Shown one piece after another: positions 17,933 to 28,496 of a stretch of 50,303 bases of DNA; position 1 is the first letter of the stretch; each line of letters starts with the position of its first letter. The DNA comes from an uncultured Ruminococcus sp. (GTDB lineage Bacteria; Bacillota; Clostridia; Oscillospirales; Acutalibacteraceae): contig CADACB010000024.1 in assembly GCA_902786345.1 (NCBI GenBank), positions 1-50,303 of the forward strand, given 5' to 3'. Under the pieces are notes generated by a model, which saw only the letters and a program-made list of their open reading frames with translations, searched no databases and was not told where the DNA came from. The translations under genes were made by a program, and so were the position numbers.

Positions 17933-19198
17933 ATGAGAATACTTGTAATAGGCAGCGGCGGACGTGAGCATGCTATCATCCGCAAGCTTAAGGAAAGTCC
18001 TAAGGTAGATAAGATATATGCAGCCCCCGGCAACGGCGGCATATCCAAGGACGCCGAGTGTGTCGATATAGGTGCAATGGATAAAGAAAAAATAGTTGCA
18101 TTTTCTAAGGAAAATGCTATAGATATTGTATTTGTGGCTCCTGACGATCCGCTTGCAGCCGGAATGGTAGATGCTCTTATTGCCAACGGAATACGTGCTT
18201 TTGGTCCACGTGCTGAGGCTGCAATTATCGAGAGCAGCAAGGTTTTCTCTAAGAACCTTATGAAAAAATATAATATTCCTACGGCGGATTATGAAGTATT
18301 TAATGATCCTGCAAAGGCTATTGAATACATAGAAGAAAAAAATAAATATCCTGTAGTTATCAAAGCAGACGGTCTTGCACTCGGAAAAGGCGTTATTATT
18401 GCACAGACTCGGAAAGAAGCAAGAGACGCCGTAAAAGAAATTATGGAGGATAAGAAATTCGGCGATTCAGGCAATAATGTTGTTGTTGAGGAATTTCTTA
18501 CAGGTCCTGAGGTATCTGTTCTTGCATTTACAGACGGTATAGCGCTTAAGCCTATGGTTTCTTCAAAGGATCATAAGCGTGCCTATGACAATGACGAAGG
18601 TCTTAATACGGGCGGAATGGGAACAATAAGTCCTAACCCATACTATACCGATGAAATAGCAGAAGTTTGCCGTAAGACGATCTTTGAGCCGACTGTTTCA
18701 GCTATGAACAGTGAAAACAGAACCTTTAAGGGTTGTTTGTATTTTGGTCTGATGATAACGCCTGACGGTCCAAAGGTAATAGAATACAATGCACGATTCG
18801 GCGATCCGGAGGCACAGGTTGTTCTTCCAAGACTGAAAACAGATCTTGTTGATATAATTGAAGCTGTTATTGATGAAAGACTTTCTCAGCTTGATATTGA
18901 GTGGAAAGATGAGGCAACAGCCTGTGTTGTAATGGCGTCAGGCGGCTATCCTCTTGCATATAAGAAGGGCTTAGAGATCACAGGTCTTGATGAAGACGGT
19001 CAGGTGAGCGGCGCTGAAGTGTTCCACGCAGGCACAAAACTCGAAAACGGAAAATTCTATACAAACGGCGGACGGGTTTTAGGTGTTACATCATCGGCAA
19101 AAACACTTGATGACGCACTTGCAAAGGCTTATGAAGCGGTAAAGAAAATATCCTTTGAGGGTGAACACTACAGAACGGATATAGGCAGAACCAAATAA
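17933..19198 (+). CDS. purD: PurD, phosphoribosylamine-glycine ligase
   Basis: The 421-residue ATP-grasp enzyme starts MRILVIGSGGREHAI. It has the ATP-grasp core (YPVVIKADGLALGKGVI, VVEEFLTGPEVSVLAF) and the metal-binding EYNARFGDPEAQ. It makes GAR from phosphoribosylamine and glycine. GGGAGG precedes ATG 17933. It closes the purine operon; purC, purB, purL and purQ are not in this cluster. Confidence 0.96.
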   Translation: MRILVIGSGGREHAIIRKLKESPKVDKIYAAPGNGGISKDAECVDIGAMDKEKIVAFSKENAIDIVFVAPDDPLAAGMVDALIANGIRAFGPRAEAAIIESSKVFSKNLMKKYNIPTADYEVFNDPAKAIEYIEEKNKYPVVIKADGLALGKGVIIAQTRKEARDAVKEIMEDKKFGDSGNNVVVEEFLTGPEVSVLAFTDGIALKPMVSSKDHKRAYDNDEGLNTGGMGTISPNPYYTDEIAEVCRKTIFEPTVSAMNSENRTFKGCLYFGLMITPDGPKVIEYNARFGDPEAQVVLPRLKTDLVDIIEAVIDERLSQLDIEWKDEATACVVMASGGYPLAYKKGLEITGLDEDGQVSGAEVFHAGTKLENGKFYTNGGRVLGVTSSAKTLDDALAKAYEAVKKISFEGEHYRTDIGRTK

Positions 19199-19204
19199 TG
19201 AAAT

Positions 19205-19255
19205 AAATCATTCCGGACGAGAGTCAGCATTAATCGTCCGGAATGATTTGTCTTG
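19205..19255 (+). terminator. Terminator of the purine operon
   Basis: A perfect 16-bp stem (19205-19220 with 19234-19249, core CATTCCGGACGA) and a 13-nt loop are followed by TGTCTTGT. The arms end in AAA/TTT, so it may work in both directions. Confidence 0.9.
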
Positions 19256-19352
19256 TCATAATACGGCAGATGATTTGTATATATAATTATAGCTAAATGA
19301 TGCTGTTAGCTGCTTTTTTATAAAATAATTATAAAAATCTTTCCTAAGGTAC

Positions 19353-19380
19353 TTGATTTTTCCTGAAAATGAGTTATAAT
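19353..19380 (+). promoter_or_regulatory. groESL sigma-A promoter
   Basis: TTGATT (19353-19358) and TATAAT (19375-19380) are 16 nt apart and sit directly before the CIRCE element. Confidence 0.75.
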
Positions 19381-19384
19381 TAAT

Positions 19385-19411
19385 TTAGCACTCAAGGAAA
19401 GAGAGTGCTAA
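19385..19411 (+). promoter_or_regulatory. CIRCE operator (HrcA binding site)
   Basis: TTAGCACTC-N9-GAGTGCTAA is a perfect match to the CIRCE consensus. It overlaps the predicted transcription start of groESL, so HrcA (encoded elsewhere) represses it. No CtsR box is seen here, which keeps the two heat-shock regulons of this window separate. Confidence 0.97.
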
Positions 19412-19457
19412 ATTAAATTTATAATATTTAATAATTGCTTAAAGGAGGCAATATATT

Positions 19458-21397
<1,940 letters not shown>

Positions 21398-21417
21398 TAA
21401 ACGAAATATAAAAATCT

Positions 21418-21449
21418 GCATCCGTACGATTTCGTGCGGGTGCTTTTTT
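21418..21449 (+). terminator. Terminator after groEL
   Basis: GCATCCGTACGA pairs with TCGTGCGGGTGC (two G-U pairs in RNA) and runs into TTTTTTA. Confidence 0.88.
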
Positions 21450-21577
21450 ATATTTTGTTACGGATTCTGAAACGGTAAAACATCAAGAAACAAAATTTTA
21501 CTTAGATATTGATTTTAAAGGATAATTATAATAAAATTATAATTAGTTCAAAAATATAAATTAAGGTGAGGTAAAAA

Positions 21578-24214
21578 ATGCAAGCTTTTAAAGGTCTTAC
21601 ACAGAAGGAAGCTGAAAAGCGTCTTCTTGAAAACGGAAAAAACAAGCTAAGGGAAGAAAAGCCAAAAACAGTGTTCCGTATGTTTATGGAACAGATACTC
21701 AACTTTACAAATGCTATTCTTGCCGCGGCAATAATAATCTCTGTTATTCTTGGCGATTATGGAGAAGCAATTATTATGCTTGTAATTGTGATCGCGAATG
21801 CAATCATCGGTGTTATTCAGGAAGGCAAGGCACAAAAAGCACTTGACGCACTTAAAAAAATGTCTATGCTGAAGGCTACCGTTATTCGTGATGGTGAAAC
21901 CAAAGAGATCTCTTCGGAAGATCTTGTTGTAGGTGATATTGTTGTTTTAGAGGCAGGAAAGCAGATACCTGCTGATTTAAAGCTTCTTGAAACGGCTAGG
22001 TTAATGGTTGATGAAAAAGCACTTACGGGTGAGTCTGTACCTGTTGAAAAAGACAGTAAATTTGTTCCGGATGAAAAAACGGGTATAGGTGACAGACTTG
22101 ATCTTGCCTATATGTCTACAATCGTTACATACGGCAGAGGAATCGGTGAGGTTGAAAAGGTAGGTATGGACACACAGATTGGCAAGATTGCTGATATGGT
22201 TGGTCAGGAAAAGGATAAACCCTCTCCGCTTCAAAAGGGTATGGATGGTCTCAGCCGTGTTCTCGGTATTGGTGTTATTGTTATATGTGCTGTTGTGTTC
22301 CTGATTGGCTTCATACAGGGAAGAGAGATACTTGAGCTTCTTATGACAGCTGTTTCACTGGCAGTTGCCGCTATCCCTGAGGGTATACCTACAATTGTTA
22401 CTATAGTGCTTGCTCTTGGAATGCAGCGTATGGCAAAGATAAATGCGATTGTAAAGAATATGCCTGCTGTAGAAACACTTGGTGCAGTAAGCTATGTGTG
22501 CTCAGATAAGACAGGTACTCTTACTCAGAATCGAATGACAGTTGTTAAGGCATTCGAGGACGGTCATTATATAGATCTTGATACTCTGGATGCTGAAAAA
22601 CACGATACCCTGCTCAAGGGCTTTATGTTGTGTAATGATGCAAGTATAGCATCTGACGGAACTGAGGTCGGAGATCCTACAGAAACTGCGCTTGTGGCGT
22701 TTGCAAAAAGATACGGTATAGAAAAATCCGAAACTGAAAAAACAATGATCAGGATAAATGAGAAGGCTTTTGATTCCGACAGAAAGCTTATGACAACAGT
22801 CCATACTACACCTGATAAAAAGATTATATCGTTCACAAAAGGCTCTACAGATGAACTGCTTACACGCTGTTCACATATAAGATCAGGCGGTACTGTCCGT
22901 GAGATCACACCGGGTGATATTGCGCTTATCTCAAAAACTATGTCTGAGATGTCAAATGATGCTCTTCGTGTACTTTCACTTGCTGTGCGTGATGGCAATA
23001 AAGATGCAGCAGAACAAAACCTGACATATATCGGTATGATAGGAATGATAGATCCCGAAAGACCTGAGGTTGTGGAGTCCATAAAGACATTCAAGCGTGC
23101 AGGCATTAAGACTGTAATGATAACAGGTGATCACAAAGATACTGCTCTTGCAATTGCAAAGAAGCTTGGCATAGCTGAAAGACCCAACGAATGTATTATG
23201 GGACACGAGCTTGATGAAATGACAGATGAGCAGCTTCAGAAGAGAATACCGGATCTTTCAATATTTGCCCGTGTATCTCCCGAACATAAGGTGAAGATCG
23301 TAAAGGCGATACAGGAAAACGGAAATATCGCAAGTATGACAGGTGACGGAGTTAACGATGCCCCCTCACTTAAAGCAGCAGATGTTGGCGTTGCAATGGG
23401 CATAACCGGTACGGATGTAGCAAAGGGTGCTGCTGATATTGTTTTGCAGGATGATAAGTTCACAACAATTGAAAAAGCTGTCAAAGAAGGAAGAAATATT
23501 TATGAAAATGTAAAGAAATCTATTCTTTTTGCATTGTCATCAAATGTAAGTGAGATAATCGTTATGTTTGCAGCTATTGCGGCAGGCCTTGCAGCACCTC
23601 TTAAGGCGGTGCATATACTCTGGATAAATCTGCTGACAGACTCACTTCCGTGTTTTGCACTCGGAGTTGACCCTAACTCATCATCTGATGTTATGAATAA
23701 AAAGCCGCGTAAAAACGGAGAATCCATCTTTGCAAACGGCGGATTCCTAAAGGTAGGAATTTACAGCATAGTTATAGCCCTTGTTACGCTTGCTGCATTT
23801 TTATATACACCAATATGCGAATTGATAAATGCAGGTCAATTGGTTACACTTCAGGGCATAATTGAAAGCTTTGGAAATAAAGAAATACTTATACAATCAC
23901 AGACACTTGCTTTTTGTACTCTTGCAATGGCAGAATTGTTCCACGCTATAGGAATGCGTGATACAGAAAATTCTATATTCAGATTCAATCATCTTGATAA
24001 TAAGGTAATGATACTTGCACTTGCCGTTGGTGTTATCGGACAGGTTGCAGTTACGGAAATTCCTTTCCTTATGAATATATTCGGAACAGCAAGAATGACA
24101 GCAACTAGGTGGCTTTTTGTTGTAGTAATATCGCTGGTACCTGTTCTGGTACATGAAATATGGGTCATCATTAAAAAGATAGCCGGAAAAAATAAATCAA
24201 AAAGAGCTCAATAA
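21578..24214 (+). CDS. P-type Ca2+-transporting ATPase (P2A, PacL/LMCA1-like)
   Basis: The 878-residue membrane pump has the cation-ATPase N-terminal domain, a TGES loop (LTGESVPVEKD), the M4 ion-site AVAAIPEGIP, the phosphorylation site D310 in CSDKTGTLTQ, a nucleotide-binding KGSTDELL, the hinge TGDGVNDAPSLKAADVGVAMG, and six C-terminal helices with LWINLLTDSLPCFALG. The PEGIP and NLLTD motifs point to calcium export. AAGGTGAGG lies upstream of ATG 21578. It has its own terminator and is probably a single-gene unit. Confidence 0.92.
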   Translation: MQAFKGLTQKEAEKRLLENGKNKLREEKPKTVFRMFMEQILNFTNAILAAAIIISVILGDYGEAIIMLVIVIANAIIGVIQEGKAQKALDALKKMSMLKATVIRDGETKEISSEDLVVGDIVVLEAGKQIPADLKLLETARLMVDEKALTGESVPVEKDSKFVPDEKTGIGDRLDLAYMSTIVTYGRGIGEVEKVGMDTQIGKIADMVGQEKDKPSPLQKGMDGLSRVLGIGVIVICAVVFLIGFIQGREILELLMTAVSLAVAAIPEGIPTIVTIVLALGMQRMAKINAIVKNMPAVETLGAVSYVCSDKTGTLTQNRMTVVKAFEDGHYIDLDTLDAEKHDTLLKGFMLCNDASIASDGTEVGDPTETALVAFAKRYGIEKSETEKTMIRINEKAFDSDRKLMTTVHTTPDKKIISFTKGSTDELLTRCSHIRSGGTVREITPGDIALISKTMSEMSNDALRVLSLAVRDGNKDAAEQNLTYIGMIGMIDPERPEVVESIKTFKRAGIKTVMITGDHKDTALAIAKKLGIAERPNECIMGHELDEMTDEQLQKRIPDLSIFARVSPEHKVKIVKAIQENGNIASMTGDGVNDAPSLKAADVGVAMGITGTDVAKGAADIVLQDDKFTTIEKAVKEGRNIYENVKKSILFALSSNVSEIIVMFAAIAAGLAAPLKAVHILWINLLTDSLPCFALGVDPNSSSDVMNKKPRKNGESIFANGGFLKVGIYSIVIALVTLAAFLYTPICELINAGQLVTLQGIIESFGNKEILIQSQTLAFCTLAMAELFHAIGMRDTENSIFRFNHLDNKVMILALAVGVIGQVAVTEIPFLMNIFGTARMTATRWLFVVVISLVPVLVHEIWVIIKKIAGKNKSKRAQ

Positions 24215-24219
24215 ATATG

Positions 24220-24263
24220 AAAACAGACAGGAAAGTTCACATATACTTGCCTGTCTGTTTTTT
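24220..24263 (+). terminator. Terminator after the P-type ATPase gene
   Basis: AAAACAGACAGG (24220-24231) pairs with CCTGTCTGTTTT (24250-24261) and ends in a T-run. The following 24264-24467 is AT-rich with no gene. Confidence 0.9.
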
Positions 24264-24467
24264 AAATCATATAATATTGTTCAATTATAAAAATGAATAA
24301 ATTCAATTTCCTTGTCGGCTTATGTATGATAATTGATATATGATTGCAGTATTATACATAATATATTTTTTCTTTGATGCATAAGCTTAAAAAGCATTAT
24401 ATTCAAAATATGGAAAAATACTGATGAATAATTTGTCGTTTTTTTTTATTAAAATCAAATAAAAATC

Positions 24468-24496
24468 TTGATAGATTTAATTTTTAGTGTTATAAT
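24468..24496 (+). promoter_or_regulatory. Sigma-A promoter of the WYL regulator gene
   Basis: TTGATA (24468-24473) and TATAAT (24491-24496) are exactly 17 nt apart, 43 nt before the start codon. Confidence 0.8.
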
Positions 24497-24538
24497 GATT
24501 TTATTAAGAAAATTGACAGCCGTTTCGGAGGTGCAAAT

Positions 24539-25597
24539 ATGTCAAAAGGCGACAACAGATTAAAAATACTCTATGTACTTGATGAACTAAAAAATAACAC
24601 AAAAGTAAAAAGCAGCGACAATGAATCACGTTTCCTTAGCGCAACTGAACTAATCGATGCCTTGAACCAGAAACACCATTTAAGTGCGGACAGAAAATCA
24701 ATATATAGCTATATTGACAGCCTTATAAAATATGGATATGATATTGAAAAAAGCCGCAGGGGATATTATTTGCAGGAGCATTACGACCCATATGACGAGA
24801 AATCAAGATTTGAACTTCCTGAGTTAAAAATGGTCGTAGACGCTTTGAGTGCTTCAAGATTTATATCTGTCAAAAAAACCAAATCTATAATTAATAAGCT
24901 TGAAAAGCTTGCCGATGATAATAATTCGGAACTTCACAACCGTCGAGTATATCTTGAAAAAGCTGTAAAAAGTGATAATTCGTCTGTTATTTATAGTATA
25001 GATGCTATACATTCAGCAATAACTGAAAATAAAAAAATATGCTTTAAATATCAGAAGGTATATGTTAACTTTGATGCCGGCTCAGTAAAATTATTGACGG
25101 TAAATAAAAAGGATAACTTAGATAATGATAAGGAGTATATTCAGAGTCCATATGCTCTTGTATGGAAAAATGAATATTATTATCTTATATGCTATGATTC
25201 TGAATCAAATGCTCCAAAAACCTTTCGTGTTGACAGAATGAAGGATGTAAACGTATGTAATGAAAGCAGAGAGGGAATTGAATATTTTGATGAAATCAAC
25301 ATTTCTGAATATGTAAATACTGCATTTTCTATGTTTGGCGGAGAAACAATAAATATAGTTCTTCGCGTTAAAAATGATCTTGCTGGAGTGATTGCTGACA
25401 GGTTCGGAAAAAATATAAGTATCTATCACGATGACACTGAAGGCTATTTTCGTTGTTCGGTAAATGTACAAAAAAGCCGCCAGTTCTATTCGTGGCTGAG
25501 TGGTTTTGGGGGAGATGTAGAGCTTATTTTCCCAAAAGATGTAAGAGCGGATTATATACAGTATCTTGAAGGTCTTATATTGAGCTACAGTAAATGA
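24539..25597 (+). CDS. WYL-domain transcriptional regulator
   Basis: The 352-residue regulator has an N-terminal helix-turn-helix (residues about 5-75, 'DRKSIYSYIDSLIKYGYDIEK') and a WYL domain. The WYL domain carries 'SPYALVWKNEYYYLICYDS' and FRVDRMKDV, followed by a C-terminal extension. WYL domains sense nucleic acids or other ligands and control stress and defence genes. The ligand and target are unknown. CGGAGGTG lies 6-7 nt before ATG 24539. It is monocistronic, and the minus-strand asparaginase gene converges on it. Confidence 0.88.
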   Translation: MSKGDNRLKILYVLDELKNNTKVKSSDNESRFLSATELIDALNQKHHLSADRKSIYSYIDSLIKYGYDIEKSRRGYYLQEHYDPYDEKSRFELPELKMVVDALSASRFISVKKTKSIINKLEKLADDNNSELHNRRVYLEKAVKSDNSSVIYSIDAIHSAITENKKICFKYQKVYVNFDAGSVKLLTVNKKDNLDNDKEYIQSPYALVWKNEYYYLICYDSESNAPKTFRVDRMKDVNVCNESREGIEYFDEINISEYVNTAFSMFGGETINIVLRVKNDLAGVIADRFGKNISIYHDDTEGYFRCSVNVQKSRQFYSWLSGFGGDVELIFPKDVRADYIQYLEGLILSYSK

Positions 25598-25604
25598 TAT
25601 ATTA

Positions 25605-25640
25605 AAAAGCCGATGGGTTTATTACCTTATCGGCTTTTGA
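25605..25640 (+). terminator. Bidirectional terminator between the WYL and asparaginase genes
   Basis: AAAAGCCGAT (25605-25614) pairs with ATCGGCTTTT (25629-25638). A-run and T-run arms suit both converging genes. Confidence 0.88.
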
Positions 25641-25652
25641 TATTGTCGAAAC

Positions 25653-26663
25653 TTACAGAATTTCAAAATATAAATTTTTGTTGATAAGTTCGTGTCTACT
25701 CTCCGGAAGGTTACAGCTTAATAAAAGCTTTGAATAGGCTGATTCATCTGACATATGGGGAAGAGGAACAGCACCTGCTTTTATAAGAGTATCGGTGCTT
25801 TCATAGATGGGATTACCGCTGGATTTAAACGAACACATATATAACTTTATTCCGTATCGTTCACATTCAGAGATCAGGGTTAAAACACTGTTATCATTAT
25901 CCGAACAGGCTGTTGAAGAATGATATGTTATATGAAGAACAGCACCTATATTATTGTCAAGCTTTATAAGATCGTATCTTAATGAAGGATATGCCCTTAT
26001 CATAAGAATATCCTTTTCAAGCTTCAGGGGCAGCTTTAAGCTAAGCTTATTTGTGTGAGAAATAAGACTGTTTTGCTCAGGATTATCTGAAAGGCACGTA
26101 AAATGGTCATTTTTTACGATACCGAAGGGCTTGCCGTCAATGCTTGTAAATCGGTCAAGAAACCTGTCTGCTTCGTGAAGTCTTGTTGGCATAAATACTG
26201 AACAATAGTCGTCTCCGGGATTACGATAAACAGTCAGTACACATTTTTTAAAAAGCTCAATAAGCAAAACAGCGGCTCTTATATTTTCTACAGCATTGCT
26301 TTCAGGATGTTCAGGAATGAGATTTGCAGCAGTTATAATTATTGGTTTTTGTATACTGCACAGACACATTGACAACATAGCAGATGAATATGAAAGAGTA
26401 TCGCTGCCGTGAGTTATAATAATTCCGTCGTAATCAGATAAGTTTTCCGATAAAATATAGTTTACTATAATTTCCCAATAATGCTTGTTCAAATTTTCAC
26501 TGAGTATATTAAGTACGCGATGAATCCTGAAGCACACATCATTGCCATATTTTTTATTATACATTTCAATAGCAGTACAACTGCTTTCAGAAACTGAAAT
26601 AATTCCGTTTTTGTTGCTGCTTCCTATAGTACCGCCTGTCATAACAATGAGTATAGTTTTCAT
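25653..26663 (-). CDS. L-asparaginase family amidohydrolase
   Basis: The 336-residue protein has the two threonine motifs of the asparaginase/glutaminase family: MTGGTIGS (first catalytic Thr) and IITHGSDTLSYSSAML (second Thr and Asp). PIIITAANLIPEHPESNAVENIRAAV follows. No signal peptide is seen, so it is cytoplasmic type I. It would release ammonia and aspartate from asparagine. AAAGGA lies 7 nt before ATG 26663. Sequence around the motifs is divergent (HGSDT for HGTDT), so the substrate is only probable. Confidence 0.85.
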   Translation of the reverse strand: MKTILIVMTGGTIGSSNKNGIISVSESSCTAIEMYNKKYGNDVCFRIHRVLNILSENLNKHYWEIIVNYILSENLSDYDGIIITHGSDTLSYSSAMLSMCLCSIQKPIIITAANLIPEHPESNAVENIRAAVLLIELFKKCVLTVYRNPGDDYCSVFMPTRLHEADRFLDRFTSIDGKPFGIVKNDHFTCLSDNPEQNSLISHTNKLSLKLPLKLEKDILMIRAYPSLRYDLIKLDNNIGAVLHITYHSSTACSDNDNSVLTLISECERYGIKLYMCSFKSSGNPIYESTDTLIKAGAVPLPHMSDESAYSKLLLSCNLPESRHELINKNLYFEIL

Positions 26664-26695
26664 ATGCTGTTCCTTTCGATCAAGTGATATATTAT

Positions 26696-26724
26696 ATTAT
26701 ACATCAAAAACATATGGATTACAA
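26696..26724 (-). promoter_or_regulatory. Sigma-A promoter of the asparaginase gene
   Basis: On the minus strand TTGTAA (26724-26719) and TATAAT (26701-26696) are 17 nt apart. Confidence 0.7.
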
Positions 26725-26762
26725 TTGTATGTTTTTCAGCCTTTGGTGAGTGACCTCACTGG

Positions 26763-26809
26763 ACAATTTGCGGCGACAAGCTGTTGCACCAATACTCGCG
26801 ACTGCATTC
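26763..26809 (-). repeat. Diverged copy of the dispersed repeat tail (copy 4)
   Basis: The reverse complement reads GAATGCAGTCGCGAGTA then GGTGCAACAGCTTGTCGCC. This aligns over about 46 nt with GAACGCAATCGCGAATA...GGTGCGGCAGCTTGCCGC of copy 2. The 5' hairpin half is not clearly recognisable further right. It lies about 100 nt upstream of the asparaginase start, on the same strand as that gene, which is the arrangement of the other copies. Confidence 0.5.
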
Positions 26810-26983
26810 CTGCATTGGGTTCAGATGTGCGATACCTGACGACCCAAGAAGTTGAGCGGAATGAGAACGCTTATTAGCTGTCGGAAGTTATGCGAAATGT
26901 AATTAAGCCAAAGCCCTTGGTGGGCTTAAGGGCAAAGCACTGACTATATAGAAAAATACTCAGAGATTTTGTAGGAGCAACTG
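26810..26983. other. Intergenic region with a small hairpin
   Basis: No gene is seen. AAGCCC and GGGCTT around 26916-26932 form a short hairpin. The rest may be decayed repeat sequence. Confidence 0.25.
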
Positions 26984-27012
26984 TTGACATTAAAAGTACA
27001 ATACATTATTAT
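26984..27012 (+). promoter_or_regulatory. Sigma-A promoter of the CNNM/CorC-type gene
   Basis: TTGACA (26984-26989) and TATTAT (27007-27012) are 17 nt apart; transcription should begin about 28 nt before the start codon. Confidence 0.7.
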
Positions 27013-27046
27013 ATAATTGAATAATTGAAATCTGTATATAAATAAT

Positions 27047-28366
27047 ATGAATATGTCTCCCGGAATGACAGTTGTTTTGTGTGCAGCGGCACTGCTGTTT
27101 ATTTTTATATGCTTTTTCTGTTCGATGTGCGGATTTGCTGTTTCAGCTTCGAGCACTTCATCTTTGAAATCTGCACTTCAGAATAAAAACGACAAGAAAA
27201 CTGAACGTGCACTGAAAATAAAATTAAAAAGTGAGAGATATATCGGCTGTGCATATACGGGAGTTTTTATTAATTCAGCAATATCACTTATATTATTATC
27301 TGAGTTGTTTTGTCCTATACTCTATGGATTATTCAAGAACCTGCCTGATAACGCTGCTGCCGTATTATCCTATACTGTTGTTTTGGTAGCGTATGCTGTG
27401 ATATTTATATGTTTTGTATGTTTTATCCCTAAAAGGATTGCTGAGTTGTCAGCGGAAAAAAAGCTGGCAAATAATTCAATTCCGTTTACCATACTGTCAG
27501 CAGCGTTTCTGCCTATAGTGTTTGTTGGCAGTGCAGTAAGTGGTATTCTTCTCAAGGTATTCGGGCGTGGCAGCAGTAAAAACAGTGATAATCCAACCGA
27601 AGAAAAGATACTGATGATGGTAGATGAGGGAGAAGAAAACGGTACAATTGAGGAAAACACCAAGAGTATGATAGAAAACGTTTTTGATTTTGACGATACG
27701 ACTGTCGGGGAAATAATGACACACAGAAAGGATATAGTTGCTGTACGTGATGACGATACAATTTCCAGACTGACAAAAATCGCAATTGAAAGCGGCAGAT
27801 CAAGAATACCTGTTTATCAAAACGATATTGACAACATAATCGGGGTAATATATGTAAAGGATCTTTTAAAGTATGTTGGTGTAGGGGGCAGCGATAAATG
27901 CTCTGCCAAAGAGATAATCCACAAGGCAATATATGTGCCTGAGTCAAAAAGCTGCAGTGAGATGTTCAAATATATGACGGCAAATAAGATACAGATAGCT
28001 GTTGTAGTTGACGAATTCGGCGGTACAGGCGGCATAATAACAATGGAAGATTTGATCGAGTCAATACTCGGAAATATTCAGGATGAATATGATAATGAAG
28101 ATGAGGATATAGAAAGAGTGAATGAATACAGCTTTAGTGTTGACGGTGCAATGCCGCTGGATGAGATAGAAGATCTTACTGGTATATGCTTTGAAGGAGA
28201 TCAGAATGATACAATAGCAGGAATTATGCTTGACAGAATGGGGCATATACCCAAAGACGGAGAGCATCCCTCTATAATGATAAACGGTACACGCTTTACT
28301 GTATCAGAGGTCAGCAACAGAAGAATATCTAAGGTGTTGGTTGTAAAAAGCCACAAGGGAAAATAA
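27047..28366 (+). CDS. CNNM/CorC-type membrane protein with CBS pair (hemolysin C family)
   Basis: The 439-residue protein has an N-terminal DUF21/CNNM membrane domain (about 1-175, four hydrophobic stretches), a CBS pair (GEIMTHRKDIVAV near 220 and 'MTANKIQIAVVVDEFGGTGGIITMEDLIE' near 310-340), and a C-terminal CorC/HlyC domain (YSFSVDGAMPLDEIEDL, ending near 435). The family is linked to magnesium or cobalt homeostasis. No good ribosome binding site lies before ATG 27047; a second ATG at 27053 is possible. A terminator follows. Confidence 0.9.
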   Translation: MNMSPGMTVVLCAAALLFIFICFFCSMCGFAVSASSTSSLKSALQNKNDKKTERALKIKLKSERYIGCAYTGVFINSAISLILLSELFCPILYGLFKNLPDNAAAVLSYTVVLVAYAVIFICFVCFIPKRIAELSAEKKLANNSIPFTILSAAFLPIVFVGSAVSGILLKVFGRGSSKNSDNPTEEKILMMVDEGEENGTIEENTKSMIENVFDFDDTTVGEIMTHRKDIVAVRDDDTISRLTKIAIESGRSRIPVYQNDIDNIIGVIYVKDLLKYVGVGGSDKCSAKEIIHKAIYVPESKSCSEMFKYMTANKIQIAVVVDEFGGTGGIITMEDLIESILGNIQDEYDNEDEDIERVNEYSFSVDGAMPLDEIEDLTGICFEGDQNDTIAGIMLDRMGHIPKDGEHPSIMINGTRFTVSEVSNRRISKVLVVKSHKGK

Positions 28367-28407
28367 TATTCCGTGATGATTTTGCCATAAGCAAAGAGAA
28401 TATAAAC

Positions 28408-28450
28408 AAAAAGCCGATGAAGCTGTGATTCTTCATCGACTTTTGTTTTT
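28408..28450 (+). terminator. Terminator after the CNNM/CorC-type gene
   Basis: CGATGAA (28415-28421) pairs with TTCATCG (28432-28438), flanked by an A-run and CTTTTGTTTTT. It may serve the converging DUF4340 gene too. Confidence 0.82.
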
Positions 28451-28496
28451 ATTGAAGGACTTTATTTTGAACAGTCCACTATATTTTATGTATAAC

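Noticed and set aside
26944-27156. A 70-codon minus-strand frame upstream of the CNNM/CorC-type gene
   Set aside because: It overlaps a good promoter and the start of the sense gene, and has no recognisable features.
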